From the NCBI RefSeq assembly GCF_026914265.1, contig NC_069136.1, forward strand, positions 25,060,701 through 25,124,700: a stretch of 64,000 nt of DNA, given 5' to 3'. Below are positions 24,066 to 47,028 of the stretch, piece after piece. Origin of the DNA: Mya arenaria. Its lineage: Eukaryota; Mollusca; Bivalvia; Myida; Myidae. Positions within the stretch are counted from its first letter, which is position 1. Every line of letters starts with the position of its first letter. The position numbers and the translations under genes are program-made. Under the pieces are notes generated by a model. That model saw only the letters and a program-made list of their open reading frames with translations, was not told the origin of the DNA and ran no database searches.

Positions 24066-27000
24066 TTAATTTGTGTACAGAAGAAATCCCGAAAATGACG
24101 ACTTGTAACTTCCAATCTGGCCGGGCCCAGAACACTGGCCAACAGATATCTGGTCCCCGGCTTTGACTTCAGACAACACGACCGTACTGGCGGAGGAATA
24201 CATGCTGTACGCAGACACCTCAACTAAGTAGTTCCGATCGTTTATCAGAATATAACAGTTGAAGTAGTCGGTTGATTCTGCTGCTATTGTCACAGCAAAC
24301 AGATAGACTCCGGAATATGGAGCTGTAAATATTCCAGTGTTGGTATTGTAGTCTGAACCTGATTTTGATATTAGGCTGGCAAAGATCAGAGGTTTGGTGG
24401 GATTCGCCGGAAGAGAGATATGGCGACTCCTGTATGAAAAGTGAACCCTTGCGTCTGAAATATAAATAAGGCAACTATGCGTAGCCAATATGAGGATATC
24501 AATTTTAATCAGATTAGTAAAATGTCATAAAAATAATATCTATTGCAGAGTATAAATGATGACGGTATACCAACAACATAATAATGCATTCTGCATGTAT
24601 ATATATATATATATATTCAAAGTTTTACCCTGGGAACCATTGCATCGAGAATCTTAAAATATGTTTTGTTCCTAGGAAATATTTTTCAACTGCAGTACTG
24701 ACCTGTTTGAAATACTTCCTATGAGCAGAATTACACCTAAGATACTGGATAAAATGGGATCAATTGCTTTTATCATTATATTTCTGTGTATTGTTTGTTT
24801 TGGTCATTTTATGGTGCCTATGCAAGATACGCTCAGTACGAAATCAAACAATCGTCGCCTCTTCAAACGAAACACAACCCAGACAGGCGCGTAGATGCAT
24901 TTACGCGAGTACGCGGCTGAATCCACATGCTTTTGACATTTTTTTTTTCAAAAATCAGCCAAAGTTGCAGTATGCGTACATGACTACAAGATCCTAAAAC
25001 TGTCCATTTACCAGTACTTAATAAAGCACATTGGAATGCACCAGATTGCACAAGGGTTTTCAAAATTGTCTGAGGGGGCATGCCCCCGAACCCCCCTGGC
25101 ACAATAATGAATTCACATGAATAGATGGCTAGCAACGCCCCTGCCGGAGAAACTGAAATTTCCATTCGGAGTCGAAATCTATAGATCTACCAAATGAAAT
25201 TGAATACTTTTTAATGAGATAGAAACATATTCTTATTCGATACCTTGTCCTTTCCCAGTGACATTCTGAAAGTTGTTCATGCATGTTGCGTTGAAGGTCT
25301 GTATCCATTGTGACGTCATATGGACGTCATCACGTGTTTGTCGCAGTTCCTTTTCCAATGACGTCACTGTCTCTCGTGTAGAATTTAAAGTGGAGAATGT
25401 CTCGGAAAAGGTTGCCTGATTGCTTTTAAGGCTAAAAAATAAAACTTAGCATACATATTTTATTCATAGGTTTCAACGTTTGTGTTTGCCTCTGGTATGC
25501 CTCTATTAATATTTTACCCAACAGTTGAGTCGACGGGCACACCCAGGGGGTTAGATTAACTGCAAATGATGTTGTCTCAATCCCATCCCTGAAACAGAGT
25601 AATTTGACAAACTCCCTGGAGTCTAGATGGACCAGACGATAAGAATCCTTTAAAAACACATCCGGCCAATCTTATTTCCCGTTTTAAATAGAGGTTGTCA
25701 TCCAGGGGCGGTTCCAGTCCAGGATTCGACGCTATAAGTGGCGTCACTTAGAGGCGTAAACTTTTGATTTGCGCCCTTCCCTCAGAATCGAAAAAAAATA
25801 CTTTGTCTTAAATCTTGGCGGAGGGGGGGGGGGGGGGGGTGTACAATTTCTAGTCCGAAAAGGTGCCTTTCGGACGTATTTTATTACTCTTTTATCTCCT
25901 ATATTGAAACAAAATGTTAACTTCGACGGGTTTTTTTAGGGGGTGGGGGGGGGGCGGGGCTTTCACCCGCTTTCTAACGTGCACTACATGTCCGTTGCTA
26001 CCTCCCTGCTGTGGTAAAACATTCATTGGTACTACATGCGATGTACGTATCGCTACATCTCAAATCTCAAATTAAAAAGTGGTTTAAACTTCGTCACTCA
26101 TGAATTGAGCCTTTTATTCGCACCTTTTACAATATAGAGAATATATTATCAGTATCTCAATCATATGTTACAACCCTCTAGTTATTCATCAAACTTGGGT
26201 ATTACCCTGTTGTCAAATATGTTCTCAGCCAATCAGAGCACCTCGGCCATTTTCCTTCGTAACAACCTCGGATGTGTATGGACAGTTTTACAATGTTTAC
26301 AATTCTCGTTTCTTTACATTTAACTACGCTGAAAGTAGATCGCGTAGTAATTTAAATTATCAGTTAAGTCTTAGGACTTTACTTGTAGGACTTTGAATGA
26401 TTTGTGCAAAAATTCACTTCACTGGAAATCAATTTGAACTTAGTAATACTTAGTAAATTACACTTTTAAACACTTCAATTAATTAAAATAAGTATTATCA
26501 ATTTTACGAACAACTTTTACAAATGTATTGGCATACATCCGAATCTCCTGGTATGGCGGAGATGGCCGAGGTGTTCCGATTGAACTTCAGCAACACGACC
26601 AAATTGCCATGAATTCTGAACGCATCATACCCCGACCATGACACATGTATTGACATGTACACAAAATAACATGTGTCTAAGCAGAGGACGCAATAAATAT
26701 TTTTTACTGAAATGCTTTTAATGTCAACGATGTTTGATATGTCATACGATTTAAAAAACAAACAAACAACAACACAACACAATAACGTTACGCAAAGTAC
26801 CTGCTTTCCAGAACAACAAGTCTTCGCTCAAGATCAGCGTTCTTCTGTTGCTCGGCATTCAGTGACGATTTCAGACGCTGAACGTCGGTCTGTAGAAATT
26901 GCGTTAGATCGTTCTTGGACTGGATTTCCGTTTGCAAGCGAGCAGTTTGGTTTGTTAACATTTTGAGCTGGGACTTAATAAGATCCAGTTCAGATGGAGG

Positions 27001-27084
27001 GTCACCACTTTGGCAGTGAGTTTCTCTAATTACAGAAATGATCAACACAAGACCGACAATCCGTTCTGCAACTGATTTCACCAT
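24066..27084 (-). CDS. Secreted C1q-domain protein, 3 exons
   Basis: Exons on the minus strand are 27084-26801, 25431-25244 and 24454-24066. All junctions are GT/AG and the phases fit (AG+C, then G+AC). The start is a true ATG followed by a signal peptide (VGLVLIISVIRETHC, cleavage near residue 24). The mature N-terminal half (about residues 30-155) is a leucine-rich heptad coiled coil with four N-glycosylation sequons (NQT, NST, NAT, NVT). The C-terminal 129 residues are a C1q/TNF-like jelly-roll domain: ARVHFS start, TGIFTAPYSGVYLF core, AGDQISV, and an SFSGFLLYTN end. The product is 286 residues. In the family the coiled coil trimerises and the globular head binds sugars, microbes or other ligands outside the cell; molluscs have hundreds of such genes used as lectin-like immune factors. 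There is no collagen stretch. The ligand cannot be inferred. Confidence 0.9.
25695..25960. repeat. Repeat fragment with G-homopolymers, in C1q intron 1
   Basis: Contains aggggcggttccagtccagg (related to a word near 22460-22490 in inverse orientation) and two runs of G (about 25809-25829 and 25940-25955). These G runs may be prone to sequencing error. Confidence 0.5.
26215..26600. mobile_element. Palindromic MITE, family G, copy 1 (C1q intron 1)
   Basis: The left end has ccaatcagagcacctcggcc and aacaacctcggatgtgtatg. The right end has gcatacatccgaatctcc and gagatggccgaggtgttccg, an inverted match. A second, inverted-arm copy occupies about 30470-30850. Non-coding. Confidence 0.6.
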
Positions 27085-27333
27085 GTCTTAGTTGGTTTTA
27101 AACACTATTAGTTTTCTTTTAATTCAGTTCTAAAACTCGACTAATTTATCGAAATTTTAAGCATTGACATCTAGCATATACGCAAATGGCGAATCTAGTT
27201 TTATTATGTAGAGTTTATTATGTTATAACCGCTTATATTTGCAACCTTCGATGTTGAAACCATGTAGTTGTTATCATTTAGTTGAACGGACGTGTTTGTG
27301 TTGCCGAGCAAAATGAATTTCTAAAGGAATTGT

Positions 27334-27698
27334 TTAAAGCTGCACTCTCACAGATTAAACGTTTTGACAACTTTTTTTTATTTTTTTGTCTTGGAACAAG
27401 CCAATTTTTGCGAAAATCCATGGAAACCAGTTATATAAGACTGCTGACAAAAATTAGATCGCAGATTTTTATAATTAAGTTCAAAATTTGATGTTTTGTG
27501 CATTTTTCTTAGCCCGTTAGTAACGGTTTAAGCCATAAAACGTTAATTTTCGAACGGAAATATGAAAATCTACGATCTGATTTTTGTCAGCAATCTCATA
27601 TCATTTGTTTACAGATATCTATGCAAAAATTATCCCATTCCAAGACAAAAAATAAAAAGTTGTAAAAATGGTAAATCTGTGAGAGGGTGCAGCTTTAT
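27334..27698. mobile_element. Palindromic MITE, family A, copy 3
   Basis: Ends ttaaagctgcactctcacag and gtgagagggtgcagcttta, with the small central palindrome around ccgttagtaacgg. It lies just upstream of the C1q gene start. Confidence 0.85.
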
Positions 27699-27699
27699 A

Positions 27700-28070
27700 T
27701 ATAAATGCATGCGACATGACATTTGGCCAAACTTTTGTAAGTTTAATTGAACACAAATATCAAAACTTAATTAGCTTCTAACTAGACCCTTATAGACATA
27801 TTATTTTACGAAACGCCTTCGAAATATTAAAAAAGAAATAATCGTTAAGATTGGACCACAAAAAAAAATGTATTTACATTCAAAAGTACGAAGAAAAGAT
27901 GTCATCAAAATTATAGCAATAGTTTCACATTATGAAAATTGCACAGATCTATATTAACACAAAGATTTTTCATGTTGCCATAACTCAAAACCATTCAAGA
28001 TATTCACATAAAAAATAAGAATTCGCAATGAGTGTAGCAACGTACATACCTGTATTGAACATGTAGAGTG
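27700..28070. other. AT-rich stretch, nothing seen
   Basis: No gene, repeat family or RNA was recognised. Confidence 0.5.
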
Positions 28071-28074
28071 ATTA

Positions 28075-28310
28075 AGGAATGAGCTGCGGGATTGATGTCA
28101 TTATCGGGAAATGAACACAGCTGGTCAAAGTGTGTCATGACCAAATGACTTCATGCGTACATTAACCAGCCCGACTGCGTTCATGTCCCCGTTAATGACA
28201 TCAATAACGCAATTAATTACTTGTATTTACACCATTATTTATTTCCAAAATTGTTAAAAAGTACTTAATTCCATTTAAGGAAACCTTACAGTAATTAATT
28301 ATCACCCATC
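28075..28310. mobile_element. Palindromic MITE, family D, copy 2
   Basis: Inverted arms tgatgtcattatcgggaaat and gttcatgtccccgttaatga. The right flank, with aaggaaaccttacagtaa, mirrors the left flank of copies 1 and 3. Confidence 0.75.
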
Positions 28311-28329
28311 ATATAAAAAGAATGACCCG

Positions 28330-29515
28330 ATTGTAACCGGAAACAGTTTATTATATGACGTCACTATAATGCGAGAAAAAATAATAGCTCTAAAACACTT
28401 TTCTACGTAAAATTGAAACGATAAGAATACATTTAACAAATCATAAATAGACACTTTTCAAGATGTTGATTAAAGTTTTTCGTGGCCTACTGCCACACAC
28501 AATAACAGTACGTCAAGCAATTTTTAATTTATGTTTAATCGCTTTTTCGAAAAGGCCATAAATGTAAGGAAAGGAAATTGAGCTGTAAATATTGACCGTT
28601 GACTAACTGAGAAAACTGAACGATTACATGTCACCAACTTCTAACGTTCTTCGGTTTGGCGCGGTCGCAGATTGAACCTGGGACCGTTCAAGCTATGGGA
28701 ACGGCGTCTTTTCGTACCAGCGGCTTTTTGCATAAACGATGTGCTGCTAATAAAGGGTACGTCAGTAGATTAGCATCAGTACGACGTCGATGTGGCGTCG
28801 TGGTCGTAGAACGAAAAATTACGTCTTATTGTGTACTTTAATTTGGGAAAATATGAAACGCTAACGATGAACAAAACCACTTTCAACTGTTTTTATGGGT
28901 GCGTTAGTAGGTACGCATCAGTATCAGACGTCGCTATGGCGTCGTGGACGTACGACGTGGAGGTCATGTTATGTACTTTAATTTGAATAAATATTAAACG
29001 CTTATCCTGAACTGTCAACTGTTCTTATGCTGTTGTGTTTTGTTCCAAATTGTTGACTCAATGTTTTGATAAATACATGAATTATTTCTATTGTTGCGTA
29101 AAAAGTCGGCACATACGTCAAATTGTAACTTTGAGAATGAAATAAGCAAACCATTCACAGCAAAGCCACCGTGTCGAAGCGCTCCAACAAGATGGCGCTT
29201 CTGGTATGCCTACAAAGGGCGAGGTTGCGGGGTATTTCAGGGGGTGAGGTACAAATTTGTTTTAAAGAACGTTAAACTCCTTATTTTGTGCAATTTAAAG
29301 GGAGGTCGAGGACGATTGAATTACCTACATCATCGTGTCATTTAGTGTATGCAAGACGTACCAAAGGCGTAGGTCGACCTTTTTTCTTCAAAGTCAGCGT
29401 GTATTCAAACATGGTAAACAATTTCTTGTCATTAAGTTATTTCACCGTCGCTAAAAGTGTTTCTCATCATTTCTGTGTATTTTGAAGTGTTAACTAGCAA
29501 CATAATTTGTACTTA
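28330..29515. other. Intergenic stretch, no gene seen
   Basis: Two related blocks (near 28740-28860 and 28900-29000) share gtacgtcagtagattagcatcagtacgac-like wording and cttttaatttgg-like tails, suggesting a diverged tandem duplication of about 140 bp. No coding sequence was recognised. Confidence 0.45.
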
Positions 29516-29517
29516 TT

Positions 29518-30265
29518 CAAGCCGGCTAGTTTTCCAGCCCGCTAGTATTCCAGCCCGCTAGTATTCCAATCCACTAGTATTCCAGCCCCCTAGTAATACA
29601 GCCGGCTTCTATTTCAACTTGCTAGTATCCCAGCCCGCTAGTATCCCAGCCCGCTAGTATTTCAACCCGCTAGTATCCCAGCCCGCTAGTATTTTAGCCC
29701 GCTAGTATCCCAGCCCGCTAGTATTTCAACCCGCTAGTATCCCAGCCCGCTAGTATTTTAGCCCGCTAGTATCCCAGCCCGCTAGTATTCCAACCCGCTA
29801 GTATTCCAACCCGCTAGTATCCCAGCCCGCTAGTATCCCAGCCCGCTAGTTTTCCAACCCGCTGGTATTCCAGCCCGCTAGTATCCCAGCCCGCTAGTAT
29901 TCCAACCCGCTAGTATTCCAGCCCGCTGGTATTCCAGCTCGCTAGTATTCCAACCCGCTAGTATCCCAGCCCGCTAGTATTCCAACCCGCTAGTATTCCA
30001 ACCCGCTAGTATCCCAGCCCGCTAGTATTCCAACCCGCTAGTATTCCAGCCCGCTATCCACCCCGCAAGTATTACAGCTCGCTAGTTTTTTCCACCCGCT
30101 TGTATTCCAGCCCGCTAGTATTCAAGTCCGCAATTATTCCAGTACGCTAGTATTCCAAAGCCCGCTAGTATTCCAGCCCGTTAGTATTTTAACCCGCTAG
30201 TATTCCATTCCGCTGGTATTACAACCCTTCAGTATTTGAATCCGCTTGTATTTCTGCCGCTAGTT
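29518..30265. repeat. 16 bp minisatellite (cccagcccgctagtat)
   Basis: About 45 tandem copies of a 16 bp unit, with cagc/caac and tatt/tatc variants. Edges are strongly diverged after 30060. Confidence 0.95.
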
Positions 30266-30469
30266 ACCACAAGCTGTCGAATGTTGGGATTATTACTCCG
30301 GACATGTATGTTTATAAAACAACGCAACACGTTCTTTAAAAATAGTCTTAACAAATTTATCAACAAACTTACTGAAAAAGACGGAGTTCTCTAACCGGAA
30401 CTGATTTTTAAGAAGGTTTTGGTTAAATTCAACCATTTATTAGTTTGACTAATGGTGAAGACTATGGCA

Positions 30470-30850
30470 AGTGCGGCATTGTCTAGGATATGCAAAAGGC
30501 ATTCGAAACTCCTCCGCCATTTGCCATCTAAAACATCCTCGGATGTATGCCGATACATCACCAGAATTAATTCGTAAAATTTTGAATAAGAATATTAATT
30601 AATTGTAGTATTTTAACGTACATTTGGATATAAAGTTATAAAATGATTGCCAGTGAAATGTATTCTGACATATATAATAAAGATATCCAAAAGTAAAGTA
30701 GTTAAGTTTAACTGCTTAATTGAAATTACTACGCGATCTTTTTGCAGCGTAGTTAAATGCACAGATTTCTGACGTAAACCGTCCAAATACCAGTACAGCT
30801 GAGGTTGTTTTCGATTGAAAATGGCCGACGAGTTCCGAATGAAATAAATT
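30470..30850. mobile_element. Palindromic MITE, family G, copy 2
   Basis: Shares catcctcggatgtatgccga, the inner aattactacgcgatcttt block and the cgattgaaaatggccga end with the reverse complement of 26215-26600. Confidence 0.55.
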
Positions 30851-30887
30851 AAGACACGTACTATTAACTAAGATATAGAGGATATTT

Positions 30888-31022
30888 GTTTATTTCAGTG
30901 TAAGATCGTATTTTATTTCACGAGTGCCATTGAAAACATATTTTCACGAGTGGCGAATGAAAATATAGTTTTTCTATGATCACGAGTGAAATTAAATACG
31001 ATCTTACACTGAAATTAACAAC
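30888..31022. mobile_element. Inverted-repeat element
   Basis: A left arm reading tttcagtgtaagatcgtatt then tatttcacgagtg faces a right arm reading cacgagtgaaattaaatacg then atcttacactgaaa. It is a 135 bp hairpin. A degraded relative may lie at 22690-22840. Confidence 0.7.
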
Positions 31023-31029
31023 TTTTCTG

Positions 31030-32335
31030 TTTCTATTATGCTTATTTTCGGAGCTTTATTCGTTTTTTAAAATTTATTTCTGAATTACCCCCTTTTTTGA
31101 AAAGGGCGTTATTTACGCCGCAACCCGTGGTGCGCCTCTCGCGCAAAACTATAGCTGTCAACTTTTCTATTTCCAGTTTGTTGAGAAAAAGTTCTCTGCT
31201 ATTCATTCTTATAGTTTATTTTTCGCTCGTTTTAAGTGCAAAGTTTTTTATGAATAGTACTCAATGAAGTTTTATAAGTGCACATATGTTCCAAAAATAC
31301 GAAAACACTTTTATTTTAAGTGGGGCATGGATACATAACAAAATTATTACACCGCCATTTAATGAATGAAAATTTGGAAGGTCAAATGTGCTATCAAAAC
31401 AAATGCGGATACTCATTGGATTTTAAACATTTTTCTTAGTTTAAGACTGCATGTGTTTCATGATACATAAATATTCAGTCATCTTACTGTCAGAGACCAG
31501 TCTGTTTCGCTTGAAAACAGGTTTGTTTTCCAGGTAAATAGTGAATTCCACGCTAGTTTGTTGAAAATATTGATGCGTTGGTGGGGTAAAAAGTATCAGA
31601 TTATCTGTATATTGTTGTGTGAATTTTCCGGGAGCTCGTTTTACGTATTACAACGACAAACAGTTCAAAATACTTTTGAACGATGCTATCAAATTCTATT
31701 TATGTTCGAACAGTTGTTTTCGTCTGTAATTTTTGTTTGGTACATGTTTGAAAGCAAATGTTCGAACATTCAGCTCAAGATCAAGAAAACGTTTGAAAAA
31801 CGGGATAACCGGTATTAAACGGTAAATTGTTAATTTCCAAATATATATTTATTTATAAAACATTTCTTTAAATTTTAAACATTTTTTGCCAACATTTACT
31901 GGTTCAAGGTCCACAGTGTTCTGTTTTTATCAAGGGGAAATAACTTTAAAGGAATTTCAAATTGATATTTTCACTGTTGTTTTTTCACTGTGAAAACCCC
32001 ATATTTCATCGAAAAGCATGAAAGAAACAGACTTAACCTATAGATGCTATAAGCGAAAGTGTATTGTTTGAAATGCGAAAAGCAAGATCCAACTGCGGTG
32101 TTTATCTTTTATTCAGACACATTCAAATACAAGGCAATCATACAGACTTTGTTTACACTCTTATTAAATGTCTTCCGATTGTTTTTGCATACACAAACAC
32201 TTCTTTGCATCCAAATGATGGGTGTTTTTTCATAATTACACAGCATTTTAAGGCATTTTTTTTACATTTCGATTTCAAAACAGTATTACAGTCAGTGGTT
32301 ATAACTGAGTAATCTGGTTTGTAAACGTGTCGTCG
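31030..32335. other. Downstream flank of the protease gene, no other gene seen
   Basis: Short open frames only. Minus-strand AATAAA words at 32108-32113 and near 31846 are candidate polyadenylation signals for the cathepsin gene that ends at 32339. Confidence 0.45.
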
Positions 32336-32338
32336 GTG

Positions 32339-42839
<10,501 letters not shown>

Positions 42840-42868
<29 letters not shown>

Positions 42869-44070
42869 CTGAAACAATAGACCAAGCTTAAATTAGTAAC
42901 AGGCGGTCGGACAACCGATTCATGCAATAAATGCGTCGGCCATCACGCACAACGCCGCCACACTGAATAATTGAAACCACTTGAGGGAAGTTCAAAAAAG
43001 AAGGAGACTTTGATTCTTGCAAAATCGGACAAGTCAAATCCGACAGAGAATCATAACAAGAAAGTTGGAGAGTTAAACAGGCCGTTCCATGAAGGAACAC
43101 ACATTACAACGCTATATATGATCGTGACACAAAATAATAATTTAAGTCAAACATAAGGTAGAGATATGCTTCGAAAACACACACTGTTCAATGGACCATC
43201 ATAACATCAGCGGTGACTACGTCGCCTCGCACTGAAACGATGAAATAACTGAAGTGAAGGCTGGAGAAAAAGGCAAAATTAATTAACCAATATACGATAA
43301 TAGAACACTATGCAAAGGATAGCAGCAAAGATGTACACTTACATCCGCGCTAATAGCGTCGCCACGCATTGGATCGTACAAGTAAAAATACGCTTATGCA
43401 AGAAAATCGGATAGTGAAAAGAAACACATACAATAACTGCGTTAAACAAAAAGTAAACAATTCAAAGCATGAGGGTACGGAACCCTGTTTTGAACATCGC
43501 GGCCTTGTCTCTCTTCCCTTTTAATTAACAAAGAAAGAAAACCAACGTTTTCGATACAATCTCGTCTCATTTTTCATTCGATGTATACACAGTGTGTGTA
43601 TACCACGTGATAAATGATGTCATATATGCTACGTCGGGAGGCATAATTTTGCTTAAAATGAAGACTTAAATCAAAGATAACTTTTCTTTTACTACACCAT
43701 TTTAAATGAAACAAAGGGCCGTCTATGCCCCTTAAGGAGCCCCGCCTTCGTTTTATTACCAGAGTTTGCTAAGGTGATCATCAAACACTTCGACAAACCG
43801 TATTTTGAAAAGGTTTGTCGAAGTGTTTGAGGAAACTAAACTCTCAATCAAACTCTGGTAAAAGACCAAATGCGGGGCTCCTTAAGGGGCATAGACTGCC
43901 CTTTGCATTTATGACGTAATTTATCACGTGGTATACACACACTGTATACAATAATCCTATCAGTTTTCTCATCAAATCACAAGAAAATGATTTCGTTTCA
44001 CAGGAGTCCACATAAAAGTGCAAATCGAGATGGGAAATCGCGCTTAAAACGTCGCCCCGCCGAAAGACTT
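42840..44070 (-). repeat. Diverged copies of the protease first-exon border region
   Basis: The junction at the first placed protease exon (tttcag then tgtgctgcgacgtttttagc) has look-alikes on the same strand: near 43228 (tttcag then tgcgaggcgacgtagtcac), near 43369 (atgcgtggcgacgctattag then cgcggatgtaag) and near 44065 (cggcggggcgacgttttaag). The 43369 copy contains ATG and ends in a gtaagt donor with phase 0, so it could be the true start exon (43343-43369, MRGDAISAD). The resulting signal peptide would have unusual acidic residues, so this is tentative. Confidence 0.4.
43589..43945. mobile_element. Long hairpin MITE, family C, copy 2
   Basis: The most intact copy. Left end cagtgtgtgtataccacgtg, right end cacgtggtatacacacactg. 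Inner inverted words are ccccttaaggagccccgcc/gcggggctccttaaggggc and acacttcgacaaacc/ggtttgtcgaagtgt, so nearly the whole element can fold on itself. Confidence 0.85.
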
Positions 44071-44098
44071 ATATATATTTATATCAAAAACGGTATCA

Positions 44099-44584
44099 AC
44101 AGTGTGTGTTTACCACGTGATAAATTGCGTCATAAATGCTACGTCGATAGGCAATATTTTGCTTCTAATGAAGACTTTAAACAAACATAACTACATTATT
44201 TCTTCACCATTTTAAATGAAACGTAGCGCAGTCTACGCCGCTTACGGAGCCATACATTCGGTCTTTTACCAGAGTTTGATAGAGAGTTTAGTTTTATTCA
44301 AACACTTCGACAAACCTTTTCACAATACGGCTGTCTGACGGAGCACTGTCAAAACACTATTTTGGAAACAGGTTTCGAAGTGTTTGATTAAACAAACTAT
44401 CTTATCAAATTTCGATAATGCAAGGAAGGCGGGGTTATTTAAGCGTCATAGACTGCCATTTTTTTTTTTTAAATGGTGTAGTAAAGGAAAAGTTATCTTT
44501 GATTTAAGTCTTCATTTTAAGCAAAATGTGGCCTTCCTATGTAGCATATATGACGTAATTAATCACGTGGTATTCACACACTGA
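44099..44584. mobile_element. Long hairpin MITE, family C, copy 3
   Basis: Left end cagtgtgtgtttaccacgtg, right end cacgtggtattcacacactg. Internal palindromic words as in copy 2. Confidence 0.8.
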
Positions 44585-44599
44585 TCAAGGAACTTCTAA

Positions 44600-45300
44600 A
44601 AACAAAAAAATAATAAGACGAAATAAACACAGCAGCGTGCTTACATGGTTGCCATACAGTCCAGCAGTAGGAACAAAAAAAACATTTGAGTAAGCGCAGC
44701 AAGATACAAATGCAGAACCTATTAAAACATATATTTTCATGTATAATTCTATTATGAACTCTATCTTTGTTATATTGTGATGTCATGTGTCTCCCGTTGA
44801 TCGTCTGTTAGGCATTGAACACTGTTGCTCTTACAAAACTCAGCGTGAACTACAACATGTACAAGGTACCCGGCCCATAAATAAGGTACTAGTATCAGAT
44901 GTTAGGGTATTGACTAACCGTTATGTTGAATTTGGAAGCCAGGTTTGACGCCCAATATAATTTTGAAATAATTTGAAAAAGCCACTAAAGTATAATTCAA
45001 ATTTGACATATATTTGTATCTTAAAGCGGTACATACTATCTAGAATAATAGCTCCAAGTTACGCGTTGTTTTATATTTTTACCGTTTAGATAATTTTATT
45101 TCTTCAGGTTTTAAGTCTAGAACTGGTGCGATGTGTGTTAGCAAATAACTGTAATGTTATGCTCTTATTTAGATTATCTAGATTTACGCATCGGGTAACC
45201 AAGCGATATACATGCAAAAATAAACGCCTGAACTAATATAAATATATTCTCGGCTTTACATTTTTTCTAATTTTCAATTTTATTCAAAGAAATAGGCAAA
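44600..45300. other. Intergenic stretch, nothing recognised
   Basis: AT-rich, short open frames only. Confidence 0.5.
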
Positions 45301-45307
45301 GATATAA

Positions 45308-45742
45308 CAATGTGTATACCACGTGACAAATTACGTCATATACGCCTCGTCTGAAGGCAATACGCTGATGAAAATGAAAACTTAAAAGATAACTTTTCTT
45401 TTACTTCACCATTTTAAATGAAACAAAGGCAGTCTATGCCGCTTAAATAGAATAAGGAGATTATTTTTCATCAAACACTTCGATAAACCTGTTTCCGAAA
45501 TAATGTTTTGACAGTCCTCCATCAGACGGCCGTTTTGTGAAAAGGTTTGTCAACGTGTTTTAAGAAACTACACTCTCAAACTCTAGTAAAAGACCGATGG
45601 AGCGGCTCCGTTAGCGGTGTAGAATGTGCTATGTTTCATTTAAAATGGTTAAGAAATTGTAAAGTTATCTTTGTTTAAAGCCCTCATTCGAAGCAAATTA
45701 GCATTTATTAAGCAATTCGGCACGTGGTACACACACACTGAA
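45308..45742. mobile_element. Long hairpin MITE, family C, copy 4
   Basis: Left end aatgtgtataccacgtgaca, right end cacgtggtacacacacactg; more diverged interior than copies 2 and 3. Confidence 0.75.
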
Positions 45743-46504
45743 TAAGCAATGTCTAAAAAAATGCTAACCTTCATCTTTAGTCCTGCCGTGCAACTGCAAG
45801 TGACCAGGTCCTTGTGATATGCTTTATACCATGTAGCTCTCAATATCCGGTTGATGGTCCTGGGCAAGTGGTGTCCGGGTCGCTTATCGGCAGGGTGTGA
45901 GAATAGCTTCCTCCATGCTCAAAAAGACGGACTGATAGCTATAATTAGTTACGGAGTTCTCAAAAAACGAGCTATAACAATACATGATACAATCAGAACC
46001 ATGCGGATAGGATGTTACAAATTATAGATCGGCACTTGTAGATTGAAGTATGAACAATTAATTAAATGATTGGCTTCAACGAAACACTTCAAAATAATAA
46101 TTGACAAATTGACGCGTAAATCAAGCGATTTGATCTGAATACAAATCAAAAATATTTTTTCGAAAGTATAACATAAGTTTTTTTTTCATATAATATATAA
46201 ACTTTATAAATGTTAAATCTCAAAGTTTTATAAAAATAATGTTATGCATTGTCAAAATATTGTCGTTGTTTTGCAAATTAATTTATTTTGTCAAAAGCTT
46301 GATGTCCAAATTGACGTCAAGAAAAATATCATCATTTTTAAATCCTGGTTGCATGATTCATAGTCACATGGGTCCTGAGAAACTGAGATATGATGTCGTG
46401 TGCGTAACCTACAACTCTAGTGACAAGCTAAATTACTCATGTGCGAATCATTTGGGAACGAACCAATTTTTGGCGGTAAATTACGTCACATCTGGCAAAA
46501 CAAA

Positions 46505-46601
46505 ATGGCGACTTGCGAGTGTTTTTGTCGTTACTGTAATTTAAAACTGTTGCCGTTACTATTAACTGTTGTCATTAGATTAATTTATTTGGCAACTAAT
46601 G
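46505..46601 (+). CDS. Possible first coding exon with signal-anchor (orphan)
   Basis: ATG in aaaatggcg, then an open frame MATCECFCRYCNLKLLPL continuing with LLTVVIRLIYLATN, ending at a strong donor (g|gtaagtg). The hydrophobic stretch (about residues 14-29) could be a signal peptide or anchor. A CRE-like ttgacgtcaa lies near 46310-46319 and ttacgtcac near 46480. I could not find the next exon on this strand, so the gene, if real, remains unidentified. Confidence 0.3.
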
Positions 46602-46990
46602 GTAAGTGTTTTTAGTCTGACTGGTAATATTCATATGTTCAAGTGTTCAACCACTGGTTTACAGACAATATAACAATGATTTGCTTTACTTTTGATTGAA
46701 TAAAGCTATGGAAATGCAACATTCATACGTATATTAGATTACGTAAGAATTTTGGATTTCAGTGTCCAGTAGATCTAGTAAATTATTAACTGTTATATTC
46801 ATAAGATATTCAAAACATTAAAAATGGTAAAAACTAAGTTACACTATCTGAAATGCATACGCAAAATTTTGTTTGTTTGCCACGGTAAGAATTCCAACTT
46901 GTATTTTTGTATAAGGTTTTATGTAAGAACGTAACTGTAAGACGGGAATGTATATTTAGTGTAAAGCTTTTTAATCGACATATTAAAACA

Positions 46991-46996
46991 CACACA

Positions 46997-47027
<31 letters not shown>
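46991..47027. repeat. ACAC/ACGC microsatellite
   Basis: (ac)n followed by (acgc)n. Confidence 0.85.
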
Positions 47028-47028
47028 A

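Noticed and set aside
29518-30265. Possible CRISPR-like array
   Set aside because: The repeat is contiguous with no unique spacers, and the genome is eukaryotic.
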